From Mycobacterium malmoense (GTDB taxonomy: Bacteria > Actinomycetota > Actinomycetes > Mycobacteriales > Mycobacteriaceae), in NCBI RefSeq assembly GCF_019645855.1, contig NZ_CP080999.1, positions 372,001-436,000 of the forward strand: a stretch of DNA of 64,000 nt, in the 5' to 3' direction. Shown piece after piece: positions 35,936-45,066 of this stretch. A program made the position numbers and the translations under genes. Numbering within the stretch: the stretch's first letter is position 1; each line of letters starts with the position of its first letter. The notes under the pieces are model-generated. The model saw only the letters and a list, made by a program, of their open reading frames with translations, was not told where the DNA came from and ran no database searches.

Positions 35936-35974
35936 ACGGAATGCTCGCCCCACCCCGCACGGGGCGAGTCCGTC
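35936..35974. terminator. Hairpin downstream of pckA
   Basis: CTCGCCCC (35944-35951) pairs with GGGGCGAG (35961-35968), and GACGGA with TCCGTC extends the stem outward with a small bulge. It lies 30 bp after the pckA stop and just before the end of the oppositely oriented small gene, so it can serve both. Confidence 0.65.
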
Positions 35975-35978
35975 AATC

Positions 35979-36179
35979 TCACGCGCCGCGCGAGCCGCGC
36001 CGCCGCCGACCGGCCCTGATCGGCGTCACCGTCGCCAGGGTGTCCCGCTCCTCCTGCGCGTGGAGCGAGGGGTGCGACGCGCCGTACTTCTTGATCAGCC
36101 GATCGCGCTTCTTGCCGAACAGGTCGATCACGACCGCGGTTGGTGCCCCGTCCCGTCGACCCTGATTGTGGTTGAGCAC
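35979..36179 (-). CDS. Small basic hypothetical protein
   Basis: 66 residues from GTG 36179. The minus strand has GAGGAGG six bases upstream, which is a strong ribosome site and the main reason to accept it. The product is basic: VVIDLFGKKRDRLIKKYGAS in the middle and TPIRAGRRRRGSRGA at the end. It has no cysteine, membrane helix or recognisable domain. It lies alone between pckA and the LuxR gene, downstream of the LuxR terminator hairpin, so it probably has its own promoter within about 36190-36360. Function is unknown. Confidence 0.5.
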   Translation of the reverse strand: MLNHNQGRRDGAPTAVVIDLFGKKRDRLIKKYGASHPSLHAQEERDTLATVTPIRAGRRRRGSRGA

Positions 36180-36361
36180 CGGAGACCTCCTCGGGCGTTC
36201 GGCCGCCTGCCGCGGCGCGTGAGGCCACGCTATGGCGAGGATTGCCGGGCGCACATCCGTAGCCGGGTACGCGATTTCGCCCGTCCCGGCCGCCGCCGGC
36301 ACAGGAACCTACTCGGTCCCGATCGGTTCCCCGGCACGCGCCCGCGCCGTCCGGGACGGCC

Positions 36362-36383
36362 ACCGCGTAACTTGCTACGCGGT
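36362..36383 (-). terminator. Hairpin at the end of the LuxR gene
   Basis: ACCGCGTA (36362-36369) and TACGCGGT (36376-36383) are perfect 8-base arms around a 6-base loop. The stem begins at the last base of the LuxR-type gene stop codon. Confidence 0.5.
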
Positions 36384-38977
36384 CACGCGCGGGCGGCGCG
36401 TCGCATGAATTCCGCCAGGGCTTTCCGGTCCCCGACGCCGAGTTTGGTGCAGGCGTGCAGGATGTGGCCCTCGACGGTTCGCGCCGAGACCACCAGCCGC
36501 TCGGCGATCTCGCGGGTGCTCAGTCCCGTCGCCAGCAGGTTGGCGATCTCACGCTCCCGGGCGCTGAGTGGCAGCGGCTGGGCGGCCGCGCTCAGCGCCG
36601 GGGTCCGCAGGCCGCCGCAGCTCTGGGCGATGCGGTCGGCGTTGGCGGCCGCCTCGGTGGCCCGGCGGCGATCGTCGCGGGCGCGGAACATCTCCGCGGC
36701 TTGGGCGGCCGCGTCGGCGGCGCACAACAGCGCCCCGATCTGCTCGAAACGCTCGCTCGACGCGCACAGGGCCACGGGATCGCCATCGCGTAGCGCCGCG
36801 CCGTAGTCGGCGTACGCGCGCGCCAGGCAGCCGTCGACCACCGCGGTGGCGTCGACCAGGCGTGGGAGTGAGGCTCGGTCCCCGAAGCGGGCCGCGGCGA
36901 CGAGGGCCAGCGTTTCGATCGCCCGCTGACCGGACTGGCGGGCCAGGTCGGCGGCGTCGATGGCCGCCGCGATGGCCCCGGTGACGTTGCCCTGCGCCGC
37001 GGCGAGCCAGGCGTCGACGATGCGCAGCTGCGGGCGAAACGCCGCATGCTGCGCGCCCGATCGGCTGTGCAGTTCGGCGACGGTCGCGGCGGCCGCCTCG
37101 ACGCGGCCGAGCCCGCAATAGGCCTGGGCCAGAGACATTCTGGGCATGCTCCACCAGGCGGCCGACTCCGTGGTCAGCGCCGCGACGGTCTGTTCCATGC
37201 GCGACGCCGCCGCCGCGAAGCGCCCCCGCGCGACGTCGACGGTGCCGGCCGACATGTTGTCCAGCCCCCAGTCGAGGTATTGGTGGGTTGAGAAGATCCG
37301 GCCGCGGTCGGCCAACCGGGCGTCGGCGGCGTCGAGTCTCCCGGTCAGGACCAGGGCGCAGACCTCGGCGTAGGCCATCAGGTGTCGCAACACCCCGTCG
37401 ACCTCGCGTTCGACCCGGCGGCCGCGCTCCGCCAGGACGGCGACCTGATCGCCTTGCCCGGTCAGCGCCAACGCGAGGCCGCCGCCGAACACCGCCCACC
37501 CGAGGGCGGCCGGCGGCGCCGCCGGATCGGCCAGCACACCGCGGGACAGTTCGGCGGCCTCCTCCAACCGGTTTGCCAACGCCAGGGAACCCGACGCCAG
37601 GCCGTCCACCACCGGCCTCAGCCTCGGATCACGGACGCGGCTGCGCAGCAGGTCGAGCACGTCGTTGGCGGCGTCGGTGTCGCCCATCGACAGTTGAAGG
37701 TTGACCATGCGCGCGACGCCCCAGCCGAGCAACTCAGCCTCGTCCATCGTGTCCGGGTCATAGGCGCTCAGGGCGAGATCGGCCTCCACCGATTTGCCTT
37801 GCCACAGCAGCGATCTGGCCAGCAGTTCGCCGGCGGCCAGGCCGGCCCCGCGGTCGACGGCGGCGCGGGCCAGGCGCTCGCCCAGGGTGACGTTGGTCAG
37901 CGCGATCGCGTCGTCGGCGGCCTCAACCAGCATTTCCGAGGTGGGGCTCGTGTCGCTGTCCAGCGTCAGCTCGGCCAGCCGGATCCGCTCGCTTGGCCCG
38001 CGGATCGGCTTGGCGGACAACGCCCGGACGAGTTCGCCGCGCAATCGGCGGGCGGCGGCAACCCCGAGGCGTCGCCGCATGACATCGCTCAGCAGCAGCT
38101 GGTTGAACTGCACTTCGCTGCCCTCGGTGATGCGGATCAGGCCCCGCCTTTCGGCCTGTTCCACCGCGCTGGCGCCCGCCAGGCCGATCAGCGTGTCCAG
38201 GTCGAGCGGCTCGCAAAACGCCAGCAGCCCCAACGCGCGCGCGACGTCGTCGGGCAGCTGCGCGATGCGCTCGTCCACCAACGACGCCAGTTCCTCGCGC
38301 ACCACGGCAGGCCCACGCAGCTGCCAGATCCCGCGGACCTGCCGCAGCGTGCCGGCCTCCACCGCCCCCTCCACCAGTTGGCGCAGCAGCAGCGCGTTGC
38401 CGCCGGAGTCCCGCCACATCACGTCGGCGCTCAGCCCCTCGACCGGCCCGCCCAGCACCCGTTCGACCAGCTCCACACACTGCTCCCGGCTGAACGGCCG
38501 CAGCTCGATGCGCCGCAGGTAGCTGTCCTTCCACAGCGAGGTGATCGCGTCGGGCACCGGCTGGTCGGCCCTGATGTTGGCCACCATCGGCACCGATCGC
38601 TCCAGCGCCAGCTGGTGCACCAGCGTGGCGGACAGGTCGTCGAGCAGGTGCGCGTCATCGACACCGAGCACCGTGCCGCGATCGGCGGTCAGCGCGTCAC
38701 GGGCCGCCGCCAGGCAGGCCACGGGGTCGCGGGTGGTCGCGGCCCCGACCAGGTAGGTGAACGAGCCCAGGGGGATGCTGCGCGACGACTCCGTTCCCGC
38801 CACCCAGCGCACCCGATTGGGCAGCGACTCGGTGACGTCGCGGGCCAACGTGGTCTTTCCCACGCCGGCCTCCCCGACCACCACGACGCCGGCGGTGCGG
38901 CTTTGTTGGGTGAGGGCAGCGCGAACCGCCGCGAACTCCGGCTCGCGGCGTACCAGCGGCCAATCCTCGACATCCAC
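36383..38977 (-). CDS. LAL-type LuxR-family ATPase regulator
   Basis: 864 residues. The N-terminal AAA/STAND ATPase has a Walker A motif GEAGVGKTT at 35-43 and a Walker B at about 104-110 (TVLGVDDAHLL). A long helical repeat region (about 300-790) rich in Ala and Leu resembles TPR-type sensors. The C-terminus is a LuxR helix-turn-helix: LSAREREIANLLATGLSTRE and IAERLVVSARTVEGHILHAC. Such large ATP-binding LuxR proteins sense inducers through the repeat region. It occupies the place of nadR and Rv0213c of M. tuberculosis and is divergent from fadD4 across a palindromic repeat element, so fadD4 is a possible target. Confidence 0.9.
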   Translation of the reverse strand: MDVEDWPLVRREPEFAAVRAALTQQSRTAGVVVVGEAGVGKTTLARDVTESLPNRVRWVAGTESSRSIPLGSFTYLVGAATTRDPVACLAAARDALTADRGTVLGVDDAHLLDDLSATLVHQLALERSVPMVANIRADQPVPDAITSLWKDSYLRRIELRPFSREQCVELVERVLGGPVEGLSADVMWRDSGGNALLLRQLVEGAVEAGTLRQVRGIWQLRGPAVVREELASLVDERIAQLPDDVARALGLLAFCEPLDLDTLIGLAGASAVEQAERRGLIRITEGSEVQFNQLLLSDVMRRRLGVAAARRLRGELVRALSAKPIRGPSERIRLAELTLDSDTSPTSEMLVEAADDAIALTNVTLGERLARAAVDRGAGLAAGELLARSLLWQGKSVEADLALSAYDPDTMDEAELLGWGVARMVNLQLSMGDTDAANDVLDLLRSRVRDPRLRPVVDGLASGSLALANRLEEAAELSRGVLADPAAPPAALGWAVFGGGLALALTGQGDQVAVLAERGRRVEREVDGVLRHLMAYAEVCALVLTGRLDAADARLADRGRIFSTHQYLDWGLDNMSAGTVDVARGRFAAAASRMEQTVAALTTESAAWWSMPRMSLAQAYCGLGRVEAAAATVAELHSRSGAQHAAFRPQLRIVDAWLAAAQGNVTGAIAAAIDAADLARQSGQRAIETLALVAAARFGDRASLPRLVDATAVVDGCLARAYADYGAALRDGDPVALCASSERFEQIGALLCAADAAAQAAEMFRARDDRRRATEAAANADRIAQSCGGLRTPALSAAAQPLPLSAREREIANLLATGLSTREIAERLVVSARTVEGHILHACTKLGVGDRKALAEFMRRAARA

Positions 38978-39022
38978 CAGAGCCAGAACTCTACAGATCG
39001 TCGTCCGCGTCCGGGTAGCGCT

Positions 39023-39078
39023 GAGCAGACGCAGAATCGCACGTCCGGGCCCCGGATCGTGCGATTCTGCGTCTGCTC
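39023..39078. repeat. Dispersed palindromic element, copy 2
   Basis: Perfect 21-base arms (39023-39043 and 39058-39078) begin with GAGCAGACGCAGAATCGCAC; the 14-base centre (TCCGG/CCGGA) can also pair. Unlike copy 1 it lies between two divergent starts (LuxR at 38977, fadD4 at 39100), so here it cannot be a terminator and would sit in both promoter regions. Confidence 0.85.
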
Positions 39079-39099
39079 GGCCGGCGCTACAGTCGGCGT

Positions 39100-40629
39100 A
39101 TGGAGATCCGCCCCCATATCGGCGCGGGCAAACCCGCCGTCATCCTCCACCCCTCCGGCACGGTGATCACGTTCGACGAGCTGGAGGCGAGGGCCAACCG
39201 GCTGGCGCACCGGTTCCGCGGGGCCGGCCTGCGCGAGGGGGACACCGTCGCGATCCTGATGGAGAACAACGAGCACATCCACGCGGTCATGTGGGCGGCG
39301 CGGCGCAGCGGGTTGTACTTCGTGCCGATCAACACCCACCTGACCGCGGCCGCGGCCGCCTACATCGTCGACAACAGCGGCGCCAAGGCGATCATCGGGT
39401 CGGCGGCGCTGCGCGCGACGTGCGCGGGGCTGGCGGAGTATTTACCGGGCGGGCTGCCGGGCCTGCTGATGATCGCGGGCCCTTTTTCGCAGGGCGACCT
39501 CGACGGCTGGGAGCGCTATCCGGAATGCGTTGCGGACCAACCGGATACCCCCATCGACGACGAGCGCGAGGGCGACCTGCTGCAGTACTCGTCGGGCACC
39601 ACCGGCCGGCCCAAGGGGATCAAACGCGAACTGCCGCACGTCCCGCCCGCCGAGGCGCCCGGCATGATGTCGGCGCTGGTCGGCTTCTGGATGACCCCCG
39701 AGTCGGTCTATCTAAGCCCGGCCCCGCTGTACCACACCGCGCCGTCGGTGTGGTCGATGAGCGCGCAGGCCGGCGGCATCACGACCGTCGTCATGGAGAA
39801 GTTCGATCCCGAGGGCGCGCTGGACGCCATCCAGCGCTACCGGGTCACGCACGGCCAGTTCGTGCCGGCCATGTTCACCCGGATGCTGAAACTCCCTCAG
39901 GCCATTCGTGATTCGTACGACCTGTCCAGCCTGCAGCGGGTGATGCACGCCGCCGCGCCGTGTCCGGTCGAGATCAAGAAGCAGATGATCGACTGGTGGG
40001 GGCCGATCGTCGACGAGTACTACGCGTCCTCCGAGGCGATCGGATCGACGCTGATCGGCGCCGAGGACTGGCTCGCGCATCCGGGGTCGGTGGGCAAGCC
40101 CATGGCGTGCCAGATCCACATCCTCTCCGAGGACGGCACCGAGCTGCCGCCGGGCCAGCCCGGCGAGATCTACTTCGAGGGCGGGTTCGCCTTCGAATAC
40201 CTCAACGATCCAACGAAAACCGCCGCGGCATACGATAAGCGCGGCTGGGTGACGGTCGGCGACGTCGGTTACGTCGACGACGAGGGCTACCTGTACCTGA
40301 CCGACCGGCGCCACCACATGATCATCTCCGGCGGGGTGAACATCTACCCGCAGGAGACCGAGAACCTTCTGGTCACCCACCCGAAGGTGTTGGATGCCGC
40401 CGTGTTCGGCGTCCCGGACGACGAGATGGGCCAGCGGGTCGCGGCGGCCGTGCAGACCGTCGACCCGGCCGACGCCACCGACGAATTCGCCGACGAGCTG
40501 CTGGGCTGGCTGCGAGACCGCCTGGCGCACTACAAATGTCCGCGGTCGATCGCGTTCGAGGCGCAGCTGCCGCGCACCGACACCGGAAAGCTCTACAAGA
40601 ACGGGCTCATCGAGAAGTATTCGGTGTGA
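39100..40629 (+). CDS. fadD4: Fatty-acid CoA ligase FadD4
   Basis: 509 residues. The AMP-binding motif YSSGTTGRPKG is at 163-173. Later motifs are YYASSEAIGSTLIG, DVGYVDDEGYLYLTDRR and the C-terminal catalytic lysine in PRTDTGKLYKNG. The enzyme adenylates a carboxylic acid and transfers it to CoA; chain-length preference cannot be read. The crotonase gene follows with GTGA overlap, so the two form an operon for CoA-ester metabolism. The palindromic element ends 22 bp upstream of ATG 39100. Confidence 0.92.
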   Translation: MEIRPHIGAGKPAVILHPSGTVITFDELEARANRLAHRFRGAGLREGDTVAILMENNEHIHAVMWAARRSGLYFVPINTHLTAAAAAYIVDNSGAKAIIGSAALRATCAGLAEYLPGGLPGLLMIAGPFSQGDLDGWERYPECVADQPDTPIDDEREGDLLQYSSGTTGRPKGIKRELPHVPPAEAPGMMSALVGFWMTPESVYLSPAPLYHTAPSVWSMSAQAGGITTVVMEKFDPEGALDAIQRYRVTHGQFVPAMFTRMLKLPQAIRDSYDLSSLQRVMHAAAPCPVEIKKQMIDWWGPIVDEYYASSEAIGSTLIGAEDWLAHPGSVGKPMACQIHILSEDGTELPPGQPGEIYFEGGFAFEYLNDPTKTAAAYDKRGWVTVGDVGYVDDEGYLYLTDRRHHMIISGGVNIYPQETENLLVTHPKVLDAAVFGVPDDEMGQRVAAAVQTVDPADATDEFADELLGWLRDRLAHYKCPRSIAFEAQLPRTDTGKLYKNGLIEKYSV

Positions 40630-41588
40630 CCATGCTCCGCGTGGTCCACGTGTCCGACGGTCCCGATGCCCCCGCGGCATCGCCGCCGGGCGTGATCGTC
40701 GCCGTCGGCACGGCCACCGACGTCGCGGCGGCCGAATATTGGCCGCGGGCAGCGACTTTCACGCTCACCGAGGACCCCTGTGCCGACCGCAGGGCGGTCA
40801 CCGTCGATTCGGTGCCCGAGGCCCTGGCCGAGCTGACCCGGCGCTGCCAACGCTGGCCGCACGCCAGCGCCGTGTGCGACGACGTGCTGCGGGCGATCGA
40901 CCCCGAGGGCCCGACGCTGGCCGGGGTGGTCACCGAGTCGTTGGCCTACTCGACCCTGCAGGCCGGGCCGGAGTTCGCGCGCTGGCTCGACGAGCGCGGC
41001 CCGGCCGAAATGCCCGACATCGCCGACCCGGTGCAGGCGGGGCGCGACGGCGACACCCTGCGCATCGCGTTCAACCGGCCGCGGCGCCACAACGCGTTTT
41101 CCACCGACGTGCGCGCCGCGCTGCTCGAGGCGTTGGCCGTCGCGCAGCTGGACCCGTCGGTGACCGGGATCGTGTTGAGCGGCAACGGGCCGTCGTTCTG
41201 CAGCGGCGGGGATCTCGCGGAATTCGGCACGTTCGCCGACCCGGCCAGCGCGCATCTGGCCCGCACCCGGCACAGCCCCGCCCTGGCGCTCGACGCGCTG
41301 ACCGCCAGGCTCGGCCGGTCGTGCCGGGCCGAGGTGCACGGCCGGGTGCTGGGCAGCGGATTGGAGATGGCGGCGTTTTGCGGATGGGTTGCGGCGCGCG
41401 ACGATTCGGTGTTCGGGCTACCCGAATTGGCTCTGGGGTTGATCCCCGGCGCCGGCGGTACCGTCAGCGTCACCCGCCGGATCGGCCGTTGGCGCACAGC
41501 GTATCTGGTGTTGTCCGGGCGCACCGTCGGTGCCGAGATCGCACGGGCCTGGGGGTTGGTGGACGCGACTTACGTTGGCGCTCAGTAG
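40626..41588 (+). CDS. Enoyl-CoA hydratase/isomerase-family protein with N-terminal extension
   Basis: 320 residues from GTG 40626 (GTGA overlap with the fadD4 stop; ATG 40632 is the alternative). The crotonase domain begins only near residue 143 (DTLRIAFNRPRRHNAFSTDV). It has the oxyanion regions GNGPSFCSGGDLAEFG and GRVLGSGLEMAAF and the EL-GLIPGAGGT segment. The first 140 residues have no clear match and may be a decayed or specialised domain. Its coupling to fadD4 suggests it acts on the same acyl-CoA. I recall no equivalent next to M. tuberculosis fadD4. Its end overlaps the convergent gene by 7 bp. Confidence 0.82.
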   Translation: MTMLRVVHVSDGPDAPAASPPGVIVAVGTATDVAAAEYWPRAATFTLTEDPCADRRAVTVDSVPEALAELTRRCQRWPHASAVCDDVLRAIDPEGPTLAGVVTESLAYSTLQAGPEFARWLDERGPAEMPDIADPVQAGRDGDTLRIAFNRPRRHNAFSTDVRAALLEALAVAQLDPSVTGIVLSGNGPSFCSGGDLAEFGTFADPASAHLARTRHSPALALDALTARLGRSCRAEVHGRVLGSGLEMAAFCGWVAARDDSVFGLPELALGLIPGAGGTVSVTRRIGRWRTAYLVLSGRTVGAEIARAWGLVDATYVGAQ

Positions 41589-42013
41589 CCCGAAAACGTG
41601 GTGGTGGTAGTGGACGGCAGGTTCGAGACGGCCACCGCGAAAAGAACAAACCACAGCACCGCCAAGGTCACATAGGCGACGACACCCACGACCGCGCCGA
41701 TGATGGCCCACTTTTTGGCGTTCTCGGATGCGGCCTGCGCCTCGGCAAACCGCCCTTGGGCCCACAGCCCGGAGACCTTGGTGGAGTAGACGATCGACAC
41801 GATCCCAAACGGGAGGCAACACAGCACCGTGCACAGGACCGCCCAGACGAGGTAGTTGTCCGGCTCGCGCTGGCCGGGCCAACCCGGCTGCGGGGCTTGC
41901 CAACCCGGCTGCGGGGCTTGCCAACCGGGCGGCGGCGGGGGTTGCCAACCGGCCGGCGGCGGCTGGCCCTGCCATTCCGGGGAACCTTCGTACGGCCCCT
42001 GGGGATAACTCAT
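41582..42013 (-). CDS. CD225/DUF4190-like membrane protein with proline-rich repeats
   Basis: 143 residues. The N-terminal 50 residues are Pro/Gly/Trp-rich, with two perfect 21-bp DNA repeats (41879-41920) giving GWQAPQP twice. Two membrane helices follow: YLVWAVLCTVLCCLPFGIVS and, after an amphipathic AQAASENAKKWA segment, IIGAVVGVVAYVTLAVLWFV. The CC-LPxGI-S stretch is the dispanin/CD225 signature, also seen in bacterial DUF4190-type proteins. Function is unknown; a membrane scaffold or stress role is typical of annotations in the group. Confidence 0.78.
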   Translation of the reverse strand: MSYPQGPYEGSPEWQGQPPPAGWQPPPPPGWQAPQPGWQAPQPGWPGQREPDNYLVWAVLCTVLCCLPFGIVSIVYSTKVSGLWAQGRFAEAQAASENAKKWAIIGAVVGVVAYVTLAVLWFVLFAVAVSNLPSTTTTTFSGY

Positions 42014-42130
42014 GGCAACCGACTTTCTTTCGTTCCAGTAGCGTTTGCTCCCGCGTAGCTTTGCTGGCATGAGAAGTCAGGCAAATATACAGCACGTGGT
42101 GACGTCGGACCGGAAGGCCTAGGTTCCTCC

Positions 42131-43297
42131 CTAGATCCCGCCCCGGGCGACCAGCTGGCCGGCGATCACGTTGCGCTGGATCTCGTTGGTGCCCTCGCCG
42201 ACGATCATCAGCGGCGCGTCGCGGAAGTAGCGTTCGACGTCGTATTCGCATGAGTAGCCGTAGCCGCCGTGGATGCGCACGGCGTTCAGGGCGATCTCCA
42301 TCGCGGTCTCGGAGGCGAACAGCTTGGCCATCCCGGCCTCCATGTCGCAGCGTTCGCCGCTGTCGTAGCGCTCGGCGGCATAGCGGGTGAGCTGGCGGGC
42401 GGCGGTGAGCTTGGTCGCCATGTCGGCCAGGTAGTTGCCTATCGCCTGGTGCTTCCAGATCGGCCGGCCGAAACTCTCCCGCTGCTGGGCGTAGGCGAGC
42501 GCGTCCTCGAGCGCCGCCGTCGCCACGCCCAGGGCCCGGGCAGCTACCTGAATGCGGCCCGTCTCAAGCCCTTTCATCATCTGCGCAAAGCCCTCGCCCG
42601 TCCGGCCGCCCAGGACCGCCGCCGCCGGTGCGCGGAAGTCGTCGAACGACAGCTCGCAGGCCTCGACGCCCTTGTAGCCCAACTTGGGCAGGTCCCGCGA
42701 CACCGTCAGGCCCGGGCCGTGCTCGACGAGCACGATCGAGATGCCCTTGTGACGCGGCGCGGCGTTCGGGTCGGTCTTGCACAGCAGCGCGATCAATCCC
42801 GAGCGGCGCGCGTTGCTGATCCAGGTCTTGGAGCCGTTGATCAGCAGGCCGCCGGAGTCGTCGGGTAGCGCGGTCGTCGACATGTTCTGCAGGTCCGAGC
42901 CGCCGCCCGGCTCCGTCAGCGCCATGGTGGCCCGCAGCTCGCCCGTCGCCATCGACGGCAGGTAGGCCCCCTTCTGCTCCTCGGTGCCGAACAGCGTCAG
43001 CAGCTTGGCCACCACGGTGTGCCCGCCCATCGCGCCGGCCAGGCTCATCCAGCCGCGGGCCAGCTCCTGGGTGACGCGCACATAACACGGCATCGACACC
43101 GGCGACCCGCCGTATTCCTCGGGAATCGCCAGGCCGTAGATGCCGATCCGCTTCATCTGCTCGATCCACGCCTCGGGGTAGGCGTTGGCGTGCTCGACCT
43201 CGCGGACGCTCGGTTTGACGTCGCGGTCGACGAACGCGCGCACCGTGGCGACCAGCATGTCCTCTTCTTCATTCAGCTCACTGCCCACCTGTGCCAT
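42131..43297 (-). CDS. fadE3: Acyl-CoA dehydrogenase FadE3
   Basis: 388 residues from ATG 43297. It has the standard three-domain plan: helical N-terminus, a beta middle with the FAD-contact MALTEPGGGSDLQNMST, and a helical C-terminus with IHGGYGYSCEYDVERYFRDA then GEGTNEIQRNVIAGQ. The Glu of GEGTNEIQ is at the position usual for the catalytic base. It oxidises an acyl-CoA at the alpha-beta bond. It is divergent from the Rv0216-like double hotdog hydratase across 9 bp, an arrangement kept in M. tuberculosis, which suggests sequential dehydrogenation and hydration. Confidence 0.93.
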   Translation of the reverse strand: MAQVGSELNEEEDMLVATVRAFVDRDVKPSVREVEHANAYPEAWIEQMKRIGIYGLAIPEEYGGSPVSMPCYVRVTQELARGWMSLAGAMGGHTVVAKLLTLFGTEEQKGAYLPSMATGELRATMALTEPGGGSDLQNMSTTALPDDSGGLLINGSKTWISNARRSGLIALLCKTDPNAAPRHKGISIVLVEHGPGLTVSRDLPKLGYKGVEACELSFDDFRAPAAAVLGGRTGEGFAQMMKGLETGRIQVAARALGVATAALEDALAYAQQRESFGRPIWKHQAIGNYLADMATKLTAARQLTRYAAERYDSGERCDMEAGMAKLFASETAMEIALNAVRIHGGYGYSCEYDVERYFRDAPLMIVGEGTNEIQRNVIAGQLVARGGI

Positions 43298-43306
43298 ATT
43301 GGCCCC

Positions 43307-44302
43307 GTGACTTATGCGCGTGCACGCGAGGGCGGCCCCTACTTCGACGACCTTTCGGTGGGCCAGGTCTTCGACTGGGCGCCGGCGGCGACGCTCTCGG
43401 CGGGGCTGGCCGCCGCCCATCAGGCGATCGTGGGGGACCGGCTGCGGCTGTCCTTGGACACCGACCTGTGTGCCGCGGTGACCGGCGCGCGGGGGCCGCT
43501 GGCGCATCCGGCGCTGGTGTGCGACGTGGCGATCGGGCAGTCGACGCTGGCCACCCAGCGGGTCAAAGCCAACCTGTTCTACCGCGGCCTGGTGTTCCAC
43601 CGCTTCCCGCTCATCGGCGACTCACTTTATACACGTACGGAAGTGGTTGGGCTGCACGCGAATTCGCTCAAGCCGGGCCGGGCGCCGACGGGGATGGCGG
43701 CGCTGCGGATGATCACCATCGACCAGGCCGACCGATTGGTGCTCGACTTCTACCGCTGCGCCATGCTGCCGGCCAGCCCGGACTGGAGTCCCTCTGGCGC
43801 GGCCGGCGACGACCTGTCGGCCATCGGCGCCGACGCGCCCGGCCCGGCCCGCGATCCGACCGCGCAGTGGGACGCCGACGCGTTCCGGAACAAGGTGCCG
43901 GGCCCGCACTTCGACCCCGGGCTGGCGGGTGCGGTGCTGCGCAGCACCGGCGACGTGGTCACCGGCGCGCCCGAACTCGCCCGGCTCACGCTGAACATCG
44001 CTGCGGTGCATCATGATTCGCGCGTCGGCGGCCAGCGCCTGGTCTACGGCGGGCACACCATCGGGCTGGCACTTGCGCAGGCCAGCAGGCTGCTGCCCAA
44101 CCTGGCGACGGTCCTGGGCTGGGAGTCCTGCGACCACACCGGCCCGGTGCACGAGGGCGACACTTTATATAGCGAGCTGCACGTGGAAACCGCCCGGCCG
44201 GCCGACCACGGCGGCGTGCTGGGGCTGCGGTCGCTCGTCTACGCGGCCGGTGAGCCCGACCGTCCGGTGCTGGACTGGCGGTTTCACGCGCTGCACTTCT
44301 AA
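43307..44302 (+). CDS. Double hotdog hydratase-like protein (Rv0216-like)
   Basis: 331 residues from GTG 43307, near the Rv0216 length (337). It is a tandem hotdog fold of the R-specific enoyl-CoA hydratase type. The first half carries ARGPLAHPALVCDVAIGQST, and the second VHHDSRVGGQRLVYGGHTIG, close to the hydratase 2 motif. Its neighbour is fadE3. The true substrate is unknown, though a CoA ester is expected from the fold. Its transcript ends at a perfect 23-bp hairpin. Confidence 0.88.
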   Translation: MTYARAREGGPYFDDLSVGQVFDWAPAATLSAGLAAAHQAIVGDRLRLSLDTDLCAAVTGARGPLAHPALVCDVAIGQSTLATQRVKANLFYRGLVFHRFPLIGDSLYTRTEVVGLHANSLKPGRAPTGMAALRMITIDQADRLVLDFYRCAMLPASPDWSPSGAAGDDLSAIGADAPGPARDPTAQWDADAFRNKVPGPHFDPGLAGAVLRSTGDVVTGAPELARLTLNIAAVHHDSRVGGQRLVYGGHTIGLALAQASRLLPNLATVLGWESCDHTGPVHEGDTLYSELHVETARPADHGGVLGLRSLVYAAGEPDRPVLDWRFHALHF

Positions 44303-44312
44303 TCGGCTCGCG

Positions 44313-44364
44313 AGCGTAACGCCACGGCGAAAAATCCCGCCATTTTTCGCCGTGGCGTTACGCT
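44313..44364. terminator. Perfect 23-bp-arm hairpin between convergent genes
   Basis: Arms 44313-44335 and 44342-44364 are exact complements around the 6-base loop CCCGCC. The stem contains AAAAAT next to the loop and a GC-rich base. It sits between the Rv0216-like stop and the TetR stop and should end both transcripts. Confidence 0.8.
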
Positions 44365-44396
44365 GGCGGCCGAGGGCGCGGCCAGTACCACCGCTC

Positions 44397-44981
44397 TCAC
44401 GGCGAGACCCCTTTTTGCCGCGCCCGGTCCGGCGCGTCCGCGCCGCGGGCCCACGCATCCAGCGATGCCGGCAGGTGATGGCGATCGGCATCGTGCGGGA
44501 TGCCCAGGGCCGCAAGGACGTTGAGCAGCATCCCGGTGGACAGGAACCGGGTGATCTCCGCCGGGTCCTCGCCGGTGACGTCGGCGACCATGCGCCACAG
44601 GCCGGCCAGGTGGTGACGGCCGAGCTCGCGGCTGCGCGGGTCGTCGGGTGCGGCGGAATACAGCTGCAGCTGGAATTGAACGCAGGTGGAGTCGGCGATC
44701 AGTTGCCGATAGCGGCTGCCCATCGCGGCGATCGCCTCCGGTCCGGTGAGCCCGCGGGCCGATTCTCGCAGCGAGTCCTCGGTGTGCTGGAAGGACCGCT
44801 CGATGCACTTCAGGAAAAGGTCATGCTTGCCGGCGAAAAGCCGAAACAGGTAAGGCTGGGACACGCCGGCGCGCCTCGCGATGGCTTCCGTCGAGGTTCC
44901 CGCGTAACCGCGGTGCGCGAACTCGATGATCGCCGCGTGCAGCACCTCCTCGCGGCGGTCCTCGGCACTCATCCTCGCCAC
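44397..44981 (-). CDS. TetR-family regulator
   Basis: 194 residues from GTG 44981 (ATG 44972 is possible). The N-terminal helix-turn-helix is typical: EEVLHAAIIEFAHRGYAGTS, then AIARRAGVSQPYLFRLFAGK. A helical ligand domain follows. It lies 85 bp downstream of the tautomerase gene on the same strand, so the pair is probably one operon read from the promoter at about 45.55 kb. That promoter contains a perfect 20-bp palindrome, the best candidate for its operator. Confidence 0.85.
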   Translation of the reverse strand: MARMSAEDRREEVLHAAIIEFAHRGYAGTSTEAIARRAGVSQPYLFRLFAGKHDLFLKCIERSFQHTEDSLRESARGLTGPEAIAAMGSRYRQLIADSTCVQFQLQLYSAAPDDPRSRELGRHHLAGLWRMVADVTGEDPAEITRFLSTGMLLNVLAALGIPHDADRHHLPASLDAWARGADAPDRARQKGVSP

Positions 44982-45066
44982 GAGCGGCCCCCGTTGTTCC
45001 AGCGTGCCGTCGGCCCGAAGGCTTGCCGCGCACCCACCTGCACGTACCGCATTTATGGGCCGCCGG

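Noticed and set aside
34082..35953. A 623-codon minus-strand open frame opposite pckA
   Set aside because: pckA is certain on the other strand; the antisense product has shadow composition only.
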